From: Alkalicoccus urumqiensis
Lineage (GTDB): Bacteria > Bacillota > Bacilli > Bacillales > Salisediminibacteriaceae
Direction of reading: 5' to 3'
Length of the DNA stretch: 64,000 bases
NCBI RefSeq assembly: GCF_002993335.1
Contig: NZ_PVNS01000009.1
Span: 1 to 64,000, forward strand
This document shows, piece after piece, positions 18,195 to 26,130 of the stretch; position 1 is the stretch's first letter, and every line of letters starts with the position of its first letter. A program made the translations under genes and the position numbers. The notes beneath the pieces were generated by a model. It had not been told where the DNA came from. It was given only the letters and a program-made list of their open reading frames with translations, and did no database searches.

Positions 18195-18331
18195 GATTGA
18201 CTCACCTCCTCATGCTATTTCTTTCGTTAAGCTTCGTTTTTTACTGCTTTCAACTAGCACGAATAAAAACGGAAAGCACATCTGCAGGGAACGCGCTCAC
18301 ACCTAGTCCCCCAACTGATGTGTTCTCGTTA

Positions 18332-18360
18332 ATTGTATGCTTCACAATTCGTTCTGTCAA
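18332..18360 (-). promoter_or_regulatory. Sigma-A promoter of rny
   Basis: Perfect -35 TTGACA (complement of 18355-18360) and -10 TACAAT (complement of 18332-18337), 17 bases apart. The predicted start near 18325 gives a leader of about 130 bases. Confidence 0.8.
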
Positions 18361-18509
18361 GCATTGGCAGAGTCTGTAAAAGAAGTATACGTACTGATAC
18401 ATCAGCGGTTAGAGGGGTGCAGCCGTTCTTTTGGAAAATTCTATCTGCTTCAGCACTCCCTCATTTCGGAACCGGTAAAATCCGGACTCGAATTGTACAC
18501 TCCTGGCGA

Positions 18510-18551
18510 TATAGAGAAGGCCGGAAAGAGCTGGCGGGCTCCTTCCGGCCT
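18510..18551 (-). terminator. Terminator of recA
   Basis: A 9-bp perfect stem (18518-18526 with 18543-18551) with further GAGC/GCTC pairing inside lies 20-60 bases after the recA stop. The following minus-strand TCTCTAT is only partly T-rich. Confidence 0.6.
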
Positions 18552-18572
18552 GTAAAAATATGATTTGACGGC

Positions 18573-19631
18573 TTACTTCAGGTCAAGTGGATTATCGCCT
18601 TCCTCAAGCCCTTCATCTTCTTCAGGAGCCGGGACCGTCTGAGCGGCAATCAGCCCGTGATGTTCACGGATACGACGCTCAATGTCCTGCATGACTGCAT
18701 CATTTTCTTTAAGGAACTGCTTAGCGTTCTCACGGCCCTGCCCCATACGCTCATCGTTATAAGAGTACCAGGCGCCGCTTTTTTGAATAATATCAAGCTC
18801 GGACGCGATATCGATCAGAGAACCTTCTCTGGAAATACCTTCGCCGTACATAATGTCCACTTCAGCTGTACGGAAAGGAGGTGCTACTTTGTTTTTCACG
18901 ATTTTGATTTTCGTTTTATTTCCGATCATCTCGTTGCCCTGCTTCAGCGTTTCTGCCCGGCGGACTTCCAGACGTACAGAAGAGTAGAACTTCAGTGCAC
19001 GTCCGCCCGGCGTTGTTTCCGGATTACCGAACATAACTCCGACCTTCTCACGGATCTGGTTGATGAAAACAGCAATCGTGTTGGATTTGGATACTGCACC
19101 GGAAAGTTTACGGAGCGCCTGTGACATCAGACGGGCCTGAAGACCGACGTGGCTGTCACCCATTTCCCCTTCGATTTCCGCTTTTGGTACGAGGGCTGCG
19201 ACGGAGTCAACGACAACAATATCCACAGCACCGCTTCGTACGAGCGCTTCAGCAATTTCAAGTGCCTGCTCCCCCGTGTCCGGCTGAGAAAGAAGCAGTT
19301 CATCGATATCCACACCGAGCGCCTGTGCATAAACCGGGTCGAGGGCATGCTCTGCATCGATGAATGCCGCCTGTCCGCCGTTCCGCTGTACTTCAGCTAT
19401 CGCGTGGAGCGCGACTGTCGTTTTACCGGAGGATTCCGGTCCGTAAATCTCAACCACACGGCCCCGTGGATAACCGCCTACACCGAGGGCGATATCGAGG
19501 GCAAGCGCCCCGCTTGAAATCGTCGATACACGACGGTCTGTCTGTTCACCGAGTTTCATGATGGATCCCTTACCAAACTGCTTTTCGATCTGTTTCAGAG
19601 CCATATCAAGGGCTTGTTTACGATCAGACAC
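18573..19631 (-). CDS. recA: Recombinase RecA
   Basis: Forms filaments on single-stranded DNA, drives strand exchange and triggers LexA self-cleavage. The 352-residue protein carries Walker A GPESSGKT (64-71), the VVVDSVAAL Walker B strand, the L2 loop region with INQIREK, and an acidic C-terminal tail. The start is GTG at 19631, nine bases after AAGGAG. A LexA box and a good promoter sit upstream, so SOS control is expected. In B. subtilis the neighbour upstream is cinA; here a helicase gene intervenes. Confidence 0.98.
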   Translation of the reverse strand: MSDRKQALDMALKQIEKQFGKGSIMKLGEQTDRRVSTISSGALALDIALGVGGYPRGRVVEIYGPESSGKTTVALHAIAEVQRNGGQAAFIDAEHALDPVYAQALGVDIDELLLSQPDTGEQALEIAEALVRSGAVDIVVVDSVAALVPKAEIEGEMGDSHVGLQARLMSQALRKLSGAVSKSNTIAVFINQIREKVGVMFGNPETTPGGRALKFYSSVRLEVRRAETLKQGNEMIGNKTKIKIVKNKVAPPFRTAEVDIMYGEGISREGSLIDIASELDIIQKSGAWYSYNDERMGQGRENAKQFLKENDAVMQDIERRIREHHGLIAAQTVPAPEEDEGLEEGDNPLDLK

Positions 19632-19708
19632 AAAACATCTCTCCTTTAAATATAAAATCGATCTCCCGTACTACGTGGTATTACCGGAAACCGCATATCT
19701 CAAAACTA

Positions 19709-19722
19709 CAAACATTCGTTCG
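19709..19722 (-). promoter_or_regulatory. LexA (DinR) box of recA
   Basis: The minus-strand sequence CGAACGAATGTTTG fits the Gram-positive LexA consensus CGAAC-N4-GTTYG. It lies 8 bases downstream of the -10, over the expected transcription start, the usual repressing position for recA. Confidence 0.85.
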
Positions 19723-19730
19723 CTTATTTA

Positions 19731-19759
19731 AGTATATACAAATCCATCCGCCCCGTCAA
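19731..19759 (-). promoter_or_regulatory. Sigma-A promoter of recA
   Basis: -35 TTGACG (complement of 19754-19759) and -10 TATACT (complement of 19731-19736) with an exact 17-base spacer, immediately upstream of the LexA box. Confidence 0.8.
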
Positions 19760-19780
19760 TACAAACGGAACGGATGGATT
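19741..19780 (-). terminator. Hairpin after the helicase gene, inside the recA promoter
   Basis: A perfect 10-bp inverted repeat (19741-19750 with 19771-19780) starts about 10 bases after the helicase stop. Its loop contains the recA -35 and one arm lies in the promoter spacer. The minus-strand tail TGTATATAC is not a good T-run, while the plus-strand side runs into TTTTTT. It is a probable but weak terminator. Confidence 0.45.
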
Positions 19781-19790
19781 ATCTTTTTTA

Positions 19791-21386
19791 TCAGCCGCGC
19801 TTCGGACGCGGTTTAGCAGGTTCCAGATTAATCTTTGCTCCTGCAACACGGGCGTATTTTAAGCCCTCGTAGACGAACGGCGCAGATTCTTCCGGAACTT
19901 CCATAAAGGTAAAGTTCTCGAAAATATCGATTTTACCAATCGTTTTCGCATTGATCCCGACAAGTTTCGCTACATCGTCCACCAGTTTCTTCGGTGTCAT
20001 GTCCACATTTCTGCCGACATTGATAAAGAAGCGGGTCATGCCTTTTTGTGCTCCGGTATCTCCGAAATCGTAGGCAGTTGTCTCGGTGCGCTCGTCATTC
20101 TGGCTGTAGAACGCAAGCTTGAACAGTGCGCTGACAACCTTATCGGAAGGGTACTCAGCAAGAAGTTCTGCTACAAGGTTTTCATATAGAGAATCATCTT
20201 CTTCATTATCTTCAATGAGCTGAACGACCTGATGCTTCCACGCTTCCTGCTGCTTTTCCACCACTTCTTCGATGGAAGGAACGCTCCGGGAAGGAATTGC
20301 ATTCTTGATTTCACGCTCGATGGAGCGGAGATGCTTCATTTCACGCGGTGTCACAAGCGTCACCGCCATACCTTCCTTCCCTGCACGGCCGGTACGGCCG
20401 ATACGGTGAACGTAGCTTTCCGGATCCTGAGGAATGTCGTAGTTGATAACGTGGGAGACGTTTTTCACGTCAATTCCACGTGCTGCTACGTCTGTTGCCA
20501 CGAGAAATTCAATCGTAGATTTCCGGAATTTTTTCATTACGCCATCGCGCTGGGACTGCGTAAGATCGCCGTGAATACCATCAGCCATATAGCCGCGTGC
20601 CTGAAGAGACTCTGTCAGCTCGGCAACACCTTTTTTCGTCCGGCAGAAGATAATGCCGAGTTCAAGCGTCTCACTGTCGATGATACGGCACAGTGAATCG
20701 AGTTTGTTTTTCTCAAGTACTTTGTAGTACGCCTGCTCAATAAGTGGAGCAGTTACTTCGCCTTTATCGATTGTCACCTGCTCCGGAGACTTCATATATT
20801 TATTCGAAAGTTTCCGGATTGCCGGAGGCATCGTTGCAGAGAAAAGAAGCGTCTGACGCTCTTCATTTGCGTTCTGCAGGATTTTTTCGATATCTTCGAT
20901 GAAACCCATGTCCAGCATTTCGTCTGCTTCGTCCAGAACGAGCTTGGAGATGCGGTCGAGCTTCAGTGTGCCCCGGTTGATATGGTCAAGGACACGGCCA
21001 GGTGTACCAACGACAACCTGAACACCGCGCTTCAGCGTTTTAATCTGATGGCCGATAGACTGTCCGCCATAAACCGGAAGCGTCTGTACTTTGGTAAATT
21101 TCGAGAGTTTCTGAAATTCTCCGGCCACCTGGATCGCGAGCTCACGCGTCGGCGTCAGAATCAACGCCTGTACGTGCTTCTGCTTGGAATTAACATCGTT
21201 GATCAGCGGAATTCCAAAAGCTGCTGTCTTGCCTGTTCCAGTCTGTGCCTGACCGATCACATCGTGCTGTTTCAGGATTTCTGGAATGACCTTTTCCTGG
21301 ATTGGAGAAGGAGCCTCAAATCCCATTTCTTTTACTGCTTTTTTCAGGTTGTTAGATATTTCAAATTCGTCAAATTTCATTTCCAT
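19791..21386 (-). CDS. DEAD-box RNA helicase with DbpA-type RNA-binding domain
   Basis: A 531-residue ATP-dependent RNA helicase. Motifs in order: Q motif with APSPIQ (25-30), AQTGTGKT (47-54), PTREL, TPGR, DEAD (152-155), SAT, and HRIGRTGR. After a short helical spacer the last 75 or so residues form a DbpA-like RNA-binding domain (RFFINVGR to LEPAKPRPKRG) with a basic tail. This arrangement is shared by DeaD/CsdA- and DbpA-type enzymes that act on rRNA and in the cold. I chose the ATG at 21386, 11 bases after AAGGTGG, over upstream GTG. B. subtilis has no helicase between cinA and recA, so the position is unusual. The exact substrate cannot be read from sequence. Confidence 0.9.
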   Translation of the reverse strand: MEMKFDEFEISNNLKKAVKEMGFEAPSPIQEKVIPEILKQHDVIGQAQTGTGKTAAFGIPLINDVNSKQKHVQALILTPTRELAIQVAGEFQKLSKFTKVQTLPVYGGQSIGHQIKTLKRGVQVVVGTPGRVLDHINRGTLKLDRISKLVLDEADEMLDMGFIEDIEKILQNANEERQTLLFSATMPPAIRKLSNKYMKSPEQVTIDKGEVTAPLIEQAYYKVLEKNKLDSLCRIIDSETLELGIIFCRTKKGVAELTESLQARGYMADGIHGDLTQSQRDGVMKKFRKSTIEFLVATDVAARGIDVKNVSHVINYDIPQDPESYVHRIGRTGRAGKEGMAVTLVTPREMKHLRSIEREIKNAIPSRSVPSIEEVVEKQQEAWKHQVVQLIEDNEEDDSLYENLVAELLAEYPSDKVVSALFKLAFYSQNDERTETTAYDFGDTGAQKGMTRFFINVGRNVDMTPKKLVDDVAKLVGINAKTIGKIDIFENFTFMEVPEESAPFVYEGLKYARVAGAKINLEPAKPRPKRG

Positions 21387-21393
21387 CAAGTAT

Positions 21394-22641
21394 TCATCCA
21401 CCTTTTCTATTTCGTAACTCGTTGTAGAGCATGTACAGACCCCGTTTAACCGCCTGCATCCGGATACTGCTCCGGCTTCCTCCTACGCGGACAAATTCCG
21501 CTGTAGAGAAGTCCGGGCCGGCAAAACCAATAAACATTTCACCTGGTTCGTACCCTTCAAGCGGGTCCGGTCCTGCTGCTCCAGTAAAACTGATTCCATA
21601 GTCGGAACCAAACCTTTCTTTCGCGCCTTCTGCCATTTCCACAGCACAAGCTCTGCTGACTGCTCCGTCATTCTTAAGTGTTTCTTCGGAAACGCCGACA
21701 GCATTCATTTTCGCTTCGTTTCCGTAGCAGACGACTCCGCCCGGAAAAATCATAGAAGCTCCTGCAAATGTCGTCATCCGGTCGGCGAATGCTCCTCCCG
21801 TCAAACTCTCTGCAGCAGAAACAGACAAGTTGAGCTCGCGCATTAACGCAGCTGTGCGCTCATCAAGCTCCTCTTCTCCTTCACCGTAACAGTAGTCACC
21901 GGCCTTCTCGAGAATTTCTTCGGCTGCAGCATCCAGGAGACGGATGTTCTCCTCCCCGCTGGAACTGCGCGCAGTCAGACGAAGCATCACTTCTCCTTCC
22001 TGGGCAAGCGGTGCAATCGTCGGGTTGGACTGACGGGAGAGAATGCTTTCCAGCTTTTCTGCCAGACTGGATTCGCCAATAGCGTAAAACCGCAGAAGTC
22101 TGGAAGTGATGACTGCTTCCTCCGGCCGTTTCGCTGCCAGATACGGAAGCGCATAGCTGTCCGCCATCCGCTTCATCTCTTTAGGAGGCCCGGGAAGAAG
22201 GACATAATAAACACCGTCTTTTTCCACGGCAGTACCACAGGCAAGCCCATTGTCATTAGGGAAGACCTCTGCCCCCTCCAATGTGTTCGCCTGCTTCAGG
22301 TTAGCTTCTGTTACTTCACGCCCGCTCTGCTCAAAATATTGCCGGACGTGTGCCTCTGCCCCGTTATCCAGGATGACATCGAGACCAAGAAAAGCACCGC
22401 ACGCCTCCCGGGTGACATCATCCTGAGTTGGACCGAGTCCTCCAGTAATGATTACTGCGTCCGAACGGGAAGATGCGTTTTTCAATGCTTCCTGAATCCG
22501 GTCCTGATTATCTCCTACGGCCTGATGAAAATAAACGTTTATACCAATATCAGCCAGCCTCGTGGATAAGTAAGAGGCATTTGTATTGTCAATCTGCCCA
22601 AGAAGGAGTTCAGAACCTACTGCAATAATTTCTGCATTCAT
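21394..22641 (-). CDS. cinA: CinA-like protein (nicotinamide-nucleotide deamidase family)
   Basis: A 415-residue two-domain protein. The N-terminal MoaB/CinA domain has GSELLLGQ and GGLGPTQDD. The C-terminal domain carries SAAESLTGG and SFTGAAGP of the CinA deamidase. Family members hydrolyse ADP-ribose or deamidate NMN in pyridine-nucleotide recycling; the competence link comes from its location next to recA. GAGGTG precedes the ATG. It lies 10 bases after pgsA and probably forms an operon with it and the helicase. Confidence 0.94.
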   Translation of the reverse strand: MNAEIIAVGSELLLGQIDNTNASYLSTRLADIGINVYFHQAVGDNQDRIQEALKNASSRSDAVIITGGLGPTQDDVTREACGAFLGLDVILDNGAEAHVRQYFEQSGREVTEANLKQANTLEGAEVFPNDNGLACGTAVEKDGVYYVLLPGPPKEMKRMADSYALPYLAAKRPEEAVITSRLLRFYAIGESSLAEKLESILSRQSNPTIAPLAQEGEVMLRLTARSSSGEENIRLLDAAAEEILEKAGDYCYGEGEEELDERTAALMRELNLSVSAAESLTGGAFADRMTTFAGASMIFPGGVVCYGNEAKMNAVGVSEETLKNDGAVSRACAVEMAEGAKERFGSDYGISFTGAAGPDPLEGYEPGEMFIGFAGPDFSTAEFVRVGGSRSSIRMQAVKRGLYMLYNELRNRKGG

Positions 22642-22651
22642 ATTCTCACCT

Positions 22652-23230
22652 CTACTCGGCGTCTGTCAGCACGTGTTTATTCTTCATGAAATAATCGACT
22701 CCGGAAAAGACAGTTAATATAACTGCTACATAGATCATAATGCCGGCAAAAGGAATACCGATAAGTGCAAACCCGATGTTATGCAGCATAATAGCCGCAG
22801 CGGCAACGATTTGACTTACTGTCTTCCATTTTCCCCATATACTTGCTGCAATAACTTCTCCACCGCCGGAAGCTACCAGGCGCAGGCCGGTAACGGCAAA
22901 CTCCCGGCTTAAAATAACGACGGCTGCCCAGGCAGGAAACATATCCATGCCTGCCAGACTGACGAACGCTGCGGTAATGAGCAGCTTATCAGCGAGGGGA
23001 TCCAGAAACTTACCCATGTTCGTGACCAGGTTGTGCTTTCTGGCATAATAGCCGTCCAGCCAGTCCGTTGCAGCGGCAACGATAAATACAACTGCGGCCG
23101 CAAAATGGGAGACAGGGATCCCGGCACCGAGCAGCTGAAGTTCCCCCCAGTTGAACGGTATGAGCAGAAATACCATAAATAATGGAATCATAAAAATTCT
23201 GGAGATTGTAATCCGGTTTGGAATATTCAT
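22652..23230 (-). CDS. pgsA: CDP-diacylglycerol-glycerol-3-phosphate 3-phosphatidyltransferase
   Basis: Makes phosphatidylglycerol phosphate, the committed step to phosphatidylglycerol and cardiolipin. The 192-residue integral membrane protein has the full CDP-alcohol phosphotransferase motif: Asp59-Gly60, Ala63-Arg64, Gly73, Asp77, Asp81. About five to six hydrophobic segments follow the N-terminal MNIPNRITISR start. GGAGG precedes the ATG. CdsA, in the same window, makes its CDP-diacylglycerol substrate. Confidence 0.96.
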   Translation of the reverse strand: MNIPNRITISRIFMIPLFMVFLLIPFNWGELQLLGAGIPVSHFAAAVVFIVAAATDWLDGYYARKHNLVTNMGKFLDPLADKLLITAAFVSLAGMDMFPAWAAVVILSREFAVTGLRLVASGGGEVIAASIWGKWKTVSQIVAAAAIMLHNIGFALIGIPFAGIMIYVAVILTVFSGVDYFMKNKHVLTDAE

Positions 23231-23595
23231 CGTTTTCCTCCTCCGGCTCCATGAATGATCGACGGACCTATGTAAGCCGTATTTATTTTAACAGACCTAA
23301 CAGGGAAATGCGAACGAAGTTTCCCTGATAAGCGGTAATTCCATTGGTGAAAACGCTCTTTTGCAGACAATCATCCGTCCTGGAACAGAAACTGGGATGT
23401 CCAAAGCCTTTTGTGGCCCGGTCTGCGGTTTCATTTCCACCGCTCATGAAGAAATTATAAAGTTTTTTCTTTTCGGGGAGAAAAGAGAGACCCGCCCCGG
23501 CAGAGAACCGGAGCGGGAAGCTCTCCGGAAGAAACACAATTCGTTTCCAGTGCAAGAGAGGCAGACTGTACGAATCGTTCTTCCTGAGAAAATAC
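23231..23595. other. Intergenic region between rodZ and pgsA
   Basis: 365 bases with no gene I accept. It holds the rodZ terminator (23475-23517), a small inverted repeat with CAGGGAAA arms near 23293-23320, and a TATAAT-like hexamer near 23455 on the minus strand that lacks a convincing -35. The leader before pgsA is otherwise unremarkable. Confidence 0.5.
23475..23517 (-). terminator. Terminator of rodZ
   Basis: A perfect 10-bp GC-rich stem (23491-23500 with 23508-23517) with a 7-base loop, followed on the minus strand by TCTCTCTTTTCTC. It ends the rodZ transcript about 80-120 bases after the stop. Confidence 0.75.
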
Positions 23596-24516
23596 CTATG
23601 AGTTTTCCTGCTGAATAATCACGTACTGCCTCGTTGCATCGGAGGCATATTCAAGCTCTTCACCGTTCACATAGATCGTCGCTGTTGCTGTACTTCCCAT
23701 ATTGAAAACAACTTCATTTTCTCCGGAGAAATCAAAAGAGACTTCATCACCGCTTACGTGTGTCTGCTGATGCAGCTCCTCACCGCTTCCGTTAAGAATC
23801 TGCAGCCAGCTGTCACCTGAAAAGGACATTTCTACATCAAATGCCTCAGCACCGGAGAGCGTATACGTAAATTCGTTACCGCTCTCATTCGTAAACGCGA
23901 GCTGCTGCTCCTGCTCTTCTTCATTTTCATCTTCAGGTGCAGGCTCTTCTTCATTCGCCGGCTCTTCTGCCGGGTCCTCCGGTTCGTTTTCTTCCACCTG
24001 TTCTGTTTCTTCAGCATCAGCGCCGGTATCTTCAGAGTTTTCTTCCGGTTCGTCACCGCTGTCTACAACAACATTGTTTCCATCAGATCCCTGCCCGGGC
24101 TCTGGTGAAGCTTCATTCCCCTGCTGAAACAGCCATACAGCAAAGCCGATAGCAATAACAAAGATGATGGCCAGCGCCGTTGGAAGAAGGGATGCTCCTC
24201 CGGATCTTCGGCGGGCGCCTCCGTCTGCAGGTTTTGACCTTGCTGTTCTCGGTGGCAGGTTTTCCGTTTCACTCGGCTTCGGCTTCGGAAGTTCATCTGC
24301 GTGTTCCTCAAACAGCTGATTCGGATCGAGTCCCACCGCTTCTGCATAGCTTTTTACAAATGCCCTGGAATAAAACTCACCCGGCATTTTAGAAAAATCG
24401 CCTGCTTCAATAGCTTCCAGATACCTGCGTTGAATTTTTGTTGCCTGCTGCAGTTCATCCAGCGAATAGCCTTTTTCCTGACGTGCATTCTGTAGTCGTG
24501 TACCTAGTTCTGACAA
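23596..24516 (-). CDS. rodZ: RodZ-like cell-shape protein
   Basis: A membrane protein linking MreB filaments to the elongation machinery. Cytoplasmic Cro/CI-type helix-turn-helix (about 1-70), basic juxtamembrane stretch with ARRRSGG (101-107), one transmembrane helix (about 110-130), then an outside linker and a C-terminal beta-rich DUF4115 domain (about 208-306). Residues 152-203 hold 28 Asp/Glu and no Lys/Arg, an unusual outside linker fitting a saline or alkaline habitat. The start is probably TTG at 24516, eight bases after AAGTGGG, giving MSELGTRLQ as in homologues; a GTG three codons earlier touches the ribosome site. Confidence 0.9.
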   Translation of the reverse strand: MSELGTRLQNARQEKGYSLDELQQATKIQRRYLEAIEAGDFSKMPGEFYSRAFVKSYAEAVGLDPNQLFEEHADELPKPKPSETENLPPRTARSKPADGGARRRSGGASLLPTALAIIFVIAIGFAVWLFQQGNEASPEPGQGSDGNNVVVDSGDEPEENSEDTGADAEETEQVEENEPEDPAEEPANEEEPAPEDENEEEQEQQLAFTNESGNEFTYTLSGAEAFDVEMSFSGDSWLQILNGSGEELHQQTHVSGDEVSFDFSGENEVVFNMGSTATATIYVNGEELEYASDATRQYVIIQQENS

Positions 24517-24561
24517 TCTATACACCCACTTACTTCGTAAATTTCATCTGCACAGGTCATG

Positions 24562-25326
24562 CTAAAAGGAAGAATAGTTCTGCTCGACTTCCTCATAGGA
24601 GATCACCTGGGATTCATCGCTCCGCAGTTCAATAATATAATCAAAATCATCCAGCGTGTATTCTGTCGTACGGATAAATATATCGGGATGCTCCACTACT
24701 TTTGTCGATGGAAGGCGCATCATTTCGGATACGAGCATGCGGTGGCGTTCAGAGCCGCGCATCGTCGACACTATCCCGTCGATAATGTAAATGTTATCTT
24801 CGAGCATTTCATCGTCCGCCAGCTGGCTGCGGATCGTCTGTTTCAGCATCGTGGAAGAGAGAAACGACCACTTCCGGTTCGCACACACACTTGCAGCAAC
24901 GACCGACTCTGTTTTCCCGACTCGCGGCATGCCGCGGATTCCAATCAGCCGGTGCCCGTCTTTCATAAACAATTCTGCCATAAAATCGACGAGGATTCCA
25001 AGCTCGTCCCGGACAAAACGGAACGTTTTTTTCTCGTCACGGTCACGCTCAATATACCTGCCGTGCCGGACAGCGAGACGGTCGCGGAGTTTCGGTTCTC
25101 TTATTTTTGTGAGCGTAATGATGTCCATCGTCATAAGAATAAACCGGAGACGTTCGACCGCTTCATCCGACTGACTGCGTATGAGCATGCCACGCCGGTC
25201 GTTTTCCACTCCGTTGATCGTAACAATATTAATGCTCAGCATACCTAAAAGTGATGCAATCTCTCCAAGCAGTCCGGGTCTGTTTTCATTGATTTTATAT
25301 TCGAGGTACCATTCTCTCCGTTCCAT
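24562..25326 (-). CDS. ymfK: YmfK family protein (DUF3388)
   Basis: A 254-residue protein of unknown function conserved in Bacillaceae between ymfI and rodZ. The N-terminal 75 residues look like an ACT-type ligand domain (RPGLLGEIASLLG, then SINIVTINGVE). GMPRVGKTES (132-141) resembles a P-loop, and the rest is mixed alpha/beta with an acidic C-terminus. GAGGAG precedes the ATG. The combination suggests a nucleotide- or amino-acid-sensing role, but that is a guess. The small ymfJ gene that usually lies just upstream is not in the 96-base gap. Confidence 0.85.
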   Translation of the reverse strand: MERREWYLEYKINENRPGLLGEIASLLGMLSINIVTINGVENDRRGMLIRSQSDEAVERLRFILMTMDIITLTKIREPKLRDRLAVRHGRYIERDRDEKKTFRFVRDELGILVDFMAELFMKDGHRLIGIRGMPRVGKTESVVAASVCANRKWSFLSSTMLKQTIRSQLADDEMLEDNIYIIDGIVSTMRGSERHRMLVSEMMRLPSTKVVEHPDIFIRTTEYTLDDFDYIIELRSDESQVISYEEVEQNYSSF

Positions 25327-25422
25327 AAGGTTCTCCTCTCCCGTACGTGCGTCTTTCTTTATCTTAATCGATAATAGAATTAATGAAAAGAGCTGGAGCC
25401 ATACTTTCGCGGGAAATAGGTA

Positions 25423-26130
25423 TTATGTATACCATGCACCGTTAATACTTAGAATATGACCGTTAATATAAGCGGCCTGTCCGGAAGACAAATAAACGGC
25501 TGCAGAGGCAACTTCTTCCGGGGATGCAAACCGCCCCGCCGGAATTTCTTCTTTTAAGCTTTGTGTTTCCGCGGAGCTGAATGTATCCATCATCGGTGTT
25601 TCCACCGGTCCGGGGGCCGCGGCATTAATACGGATGCCGCTCGGCGCTGCTTCTTTAGCAAGAGACTTCACCAGTCCGTGCTGGGCGGATTTAACCGTCG
25701 AGTACATCGTTTCCATCGAGGCTCCCGTCTCCCCCCAGATCGATGTAACAAGCACCACCGAACCTCCTTCTTTCCGGATCATACCCGGAAGCACTGCACG
25801 GATGATGGCAGCAGGGGCTGCCACCTCCATGCGGAGACATGTCTCCCAGTCCTCTGCCGAGAAGTCCTGAAACAGCCCGTATACCGCCCTGCCTGCGCAG
25901 TGAATGACGATATCGATCTCCTCTGCTCCCGGAAGATTATCCGCCGGGCGCCTGCTGGAAAAATCCGACTGCCACAGGACCGGCTCTCCGGAAAGAGAGG
26001 AAGCAAGCTTCTCACACGCCTGCCGGTTCTGGTTGTAGTGAAGGATCAAATCATACTCCTTATCCAGCATTCGGGCGCATGCCTGCCCGATCCCTCCTGA
26101 GGCCCCGGTTATTAGAGCACGCCGGTTCAT
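25423..26130 (-). CDS. ymfI: Short-chain dehydrogenase/reductase YmfI
   Basis: A 235-residue NAD(P)-dependent oxidoreductase of the FabG-like SDR family. The cofactor motif is TGASGGIG (8-15), the catalytic serine is at about 130, and the active-site Tyr143-x3-Lys147 is in YSTVK. The substrate is unknown; the genomic place (between ymfH and ymfK) rather than the sequence gives the name. The start ATG shares a base with the ymfH stop (TAATG), so it is translationally coupled. Confidence 0.88.
   Translation of the reverse strand: MNRRALITGASGGIGQACARMLDKEYDLILHYNQNRQACEKLASSLSGEPVLWQSDFSSRRPADNLPGAEEIDIVIHCAGRAVYGLFQDFSAEDWETCLRMEVAAPAAIIRAVLPGMIRKEGGSVVLVTSIWGETGASMETMYSTVKSAQHGLVKSLAKEAAPSGIRINAAAPGPVETPMMDTFSSAETQSLKEEIPAGRFASPEEVASAAVYLSSGQAAYINGHILSINGAWYT

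Larger units (their letters stand above)
18195..18572. other. Intergenic region between recA and rny
   Basis: 378 bases without a gene. It holds the recA terminator (18510-18551), a good sigma-A promoter for rny (18332-18360) and about 130 bases of rny leader. The remaining 18361-18509 shows no open frame, repeat or motif I recognise. Confidence 0.7.

Noticed and set aside
23283-23555. 90-codon minus-strand frame between rodZ and pgsA
   Set aside because: It spans the rodZ terminator, has no ribosome site and no recognisable composition.
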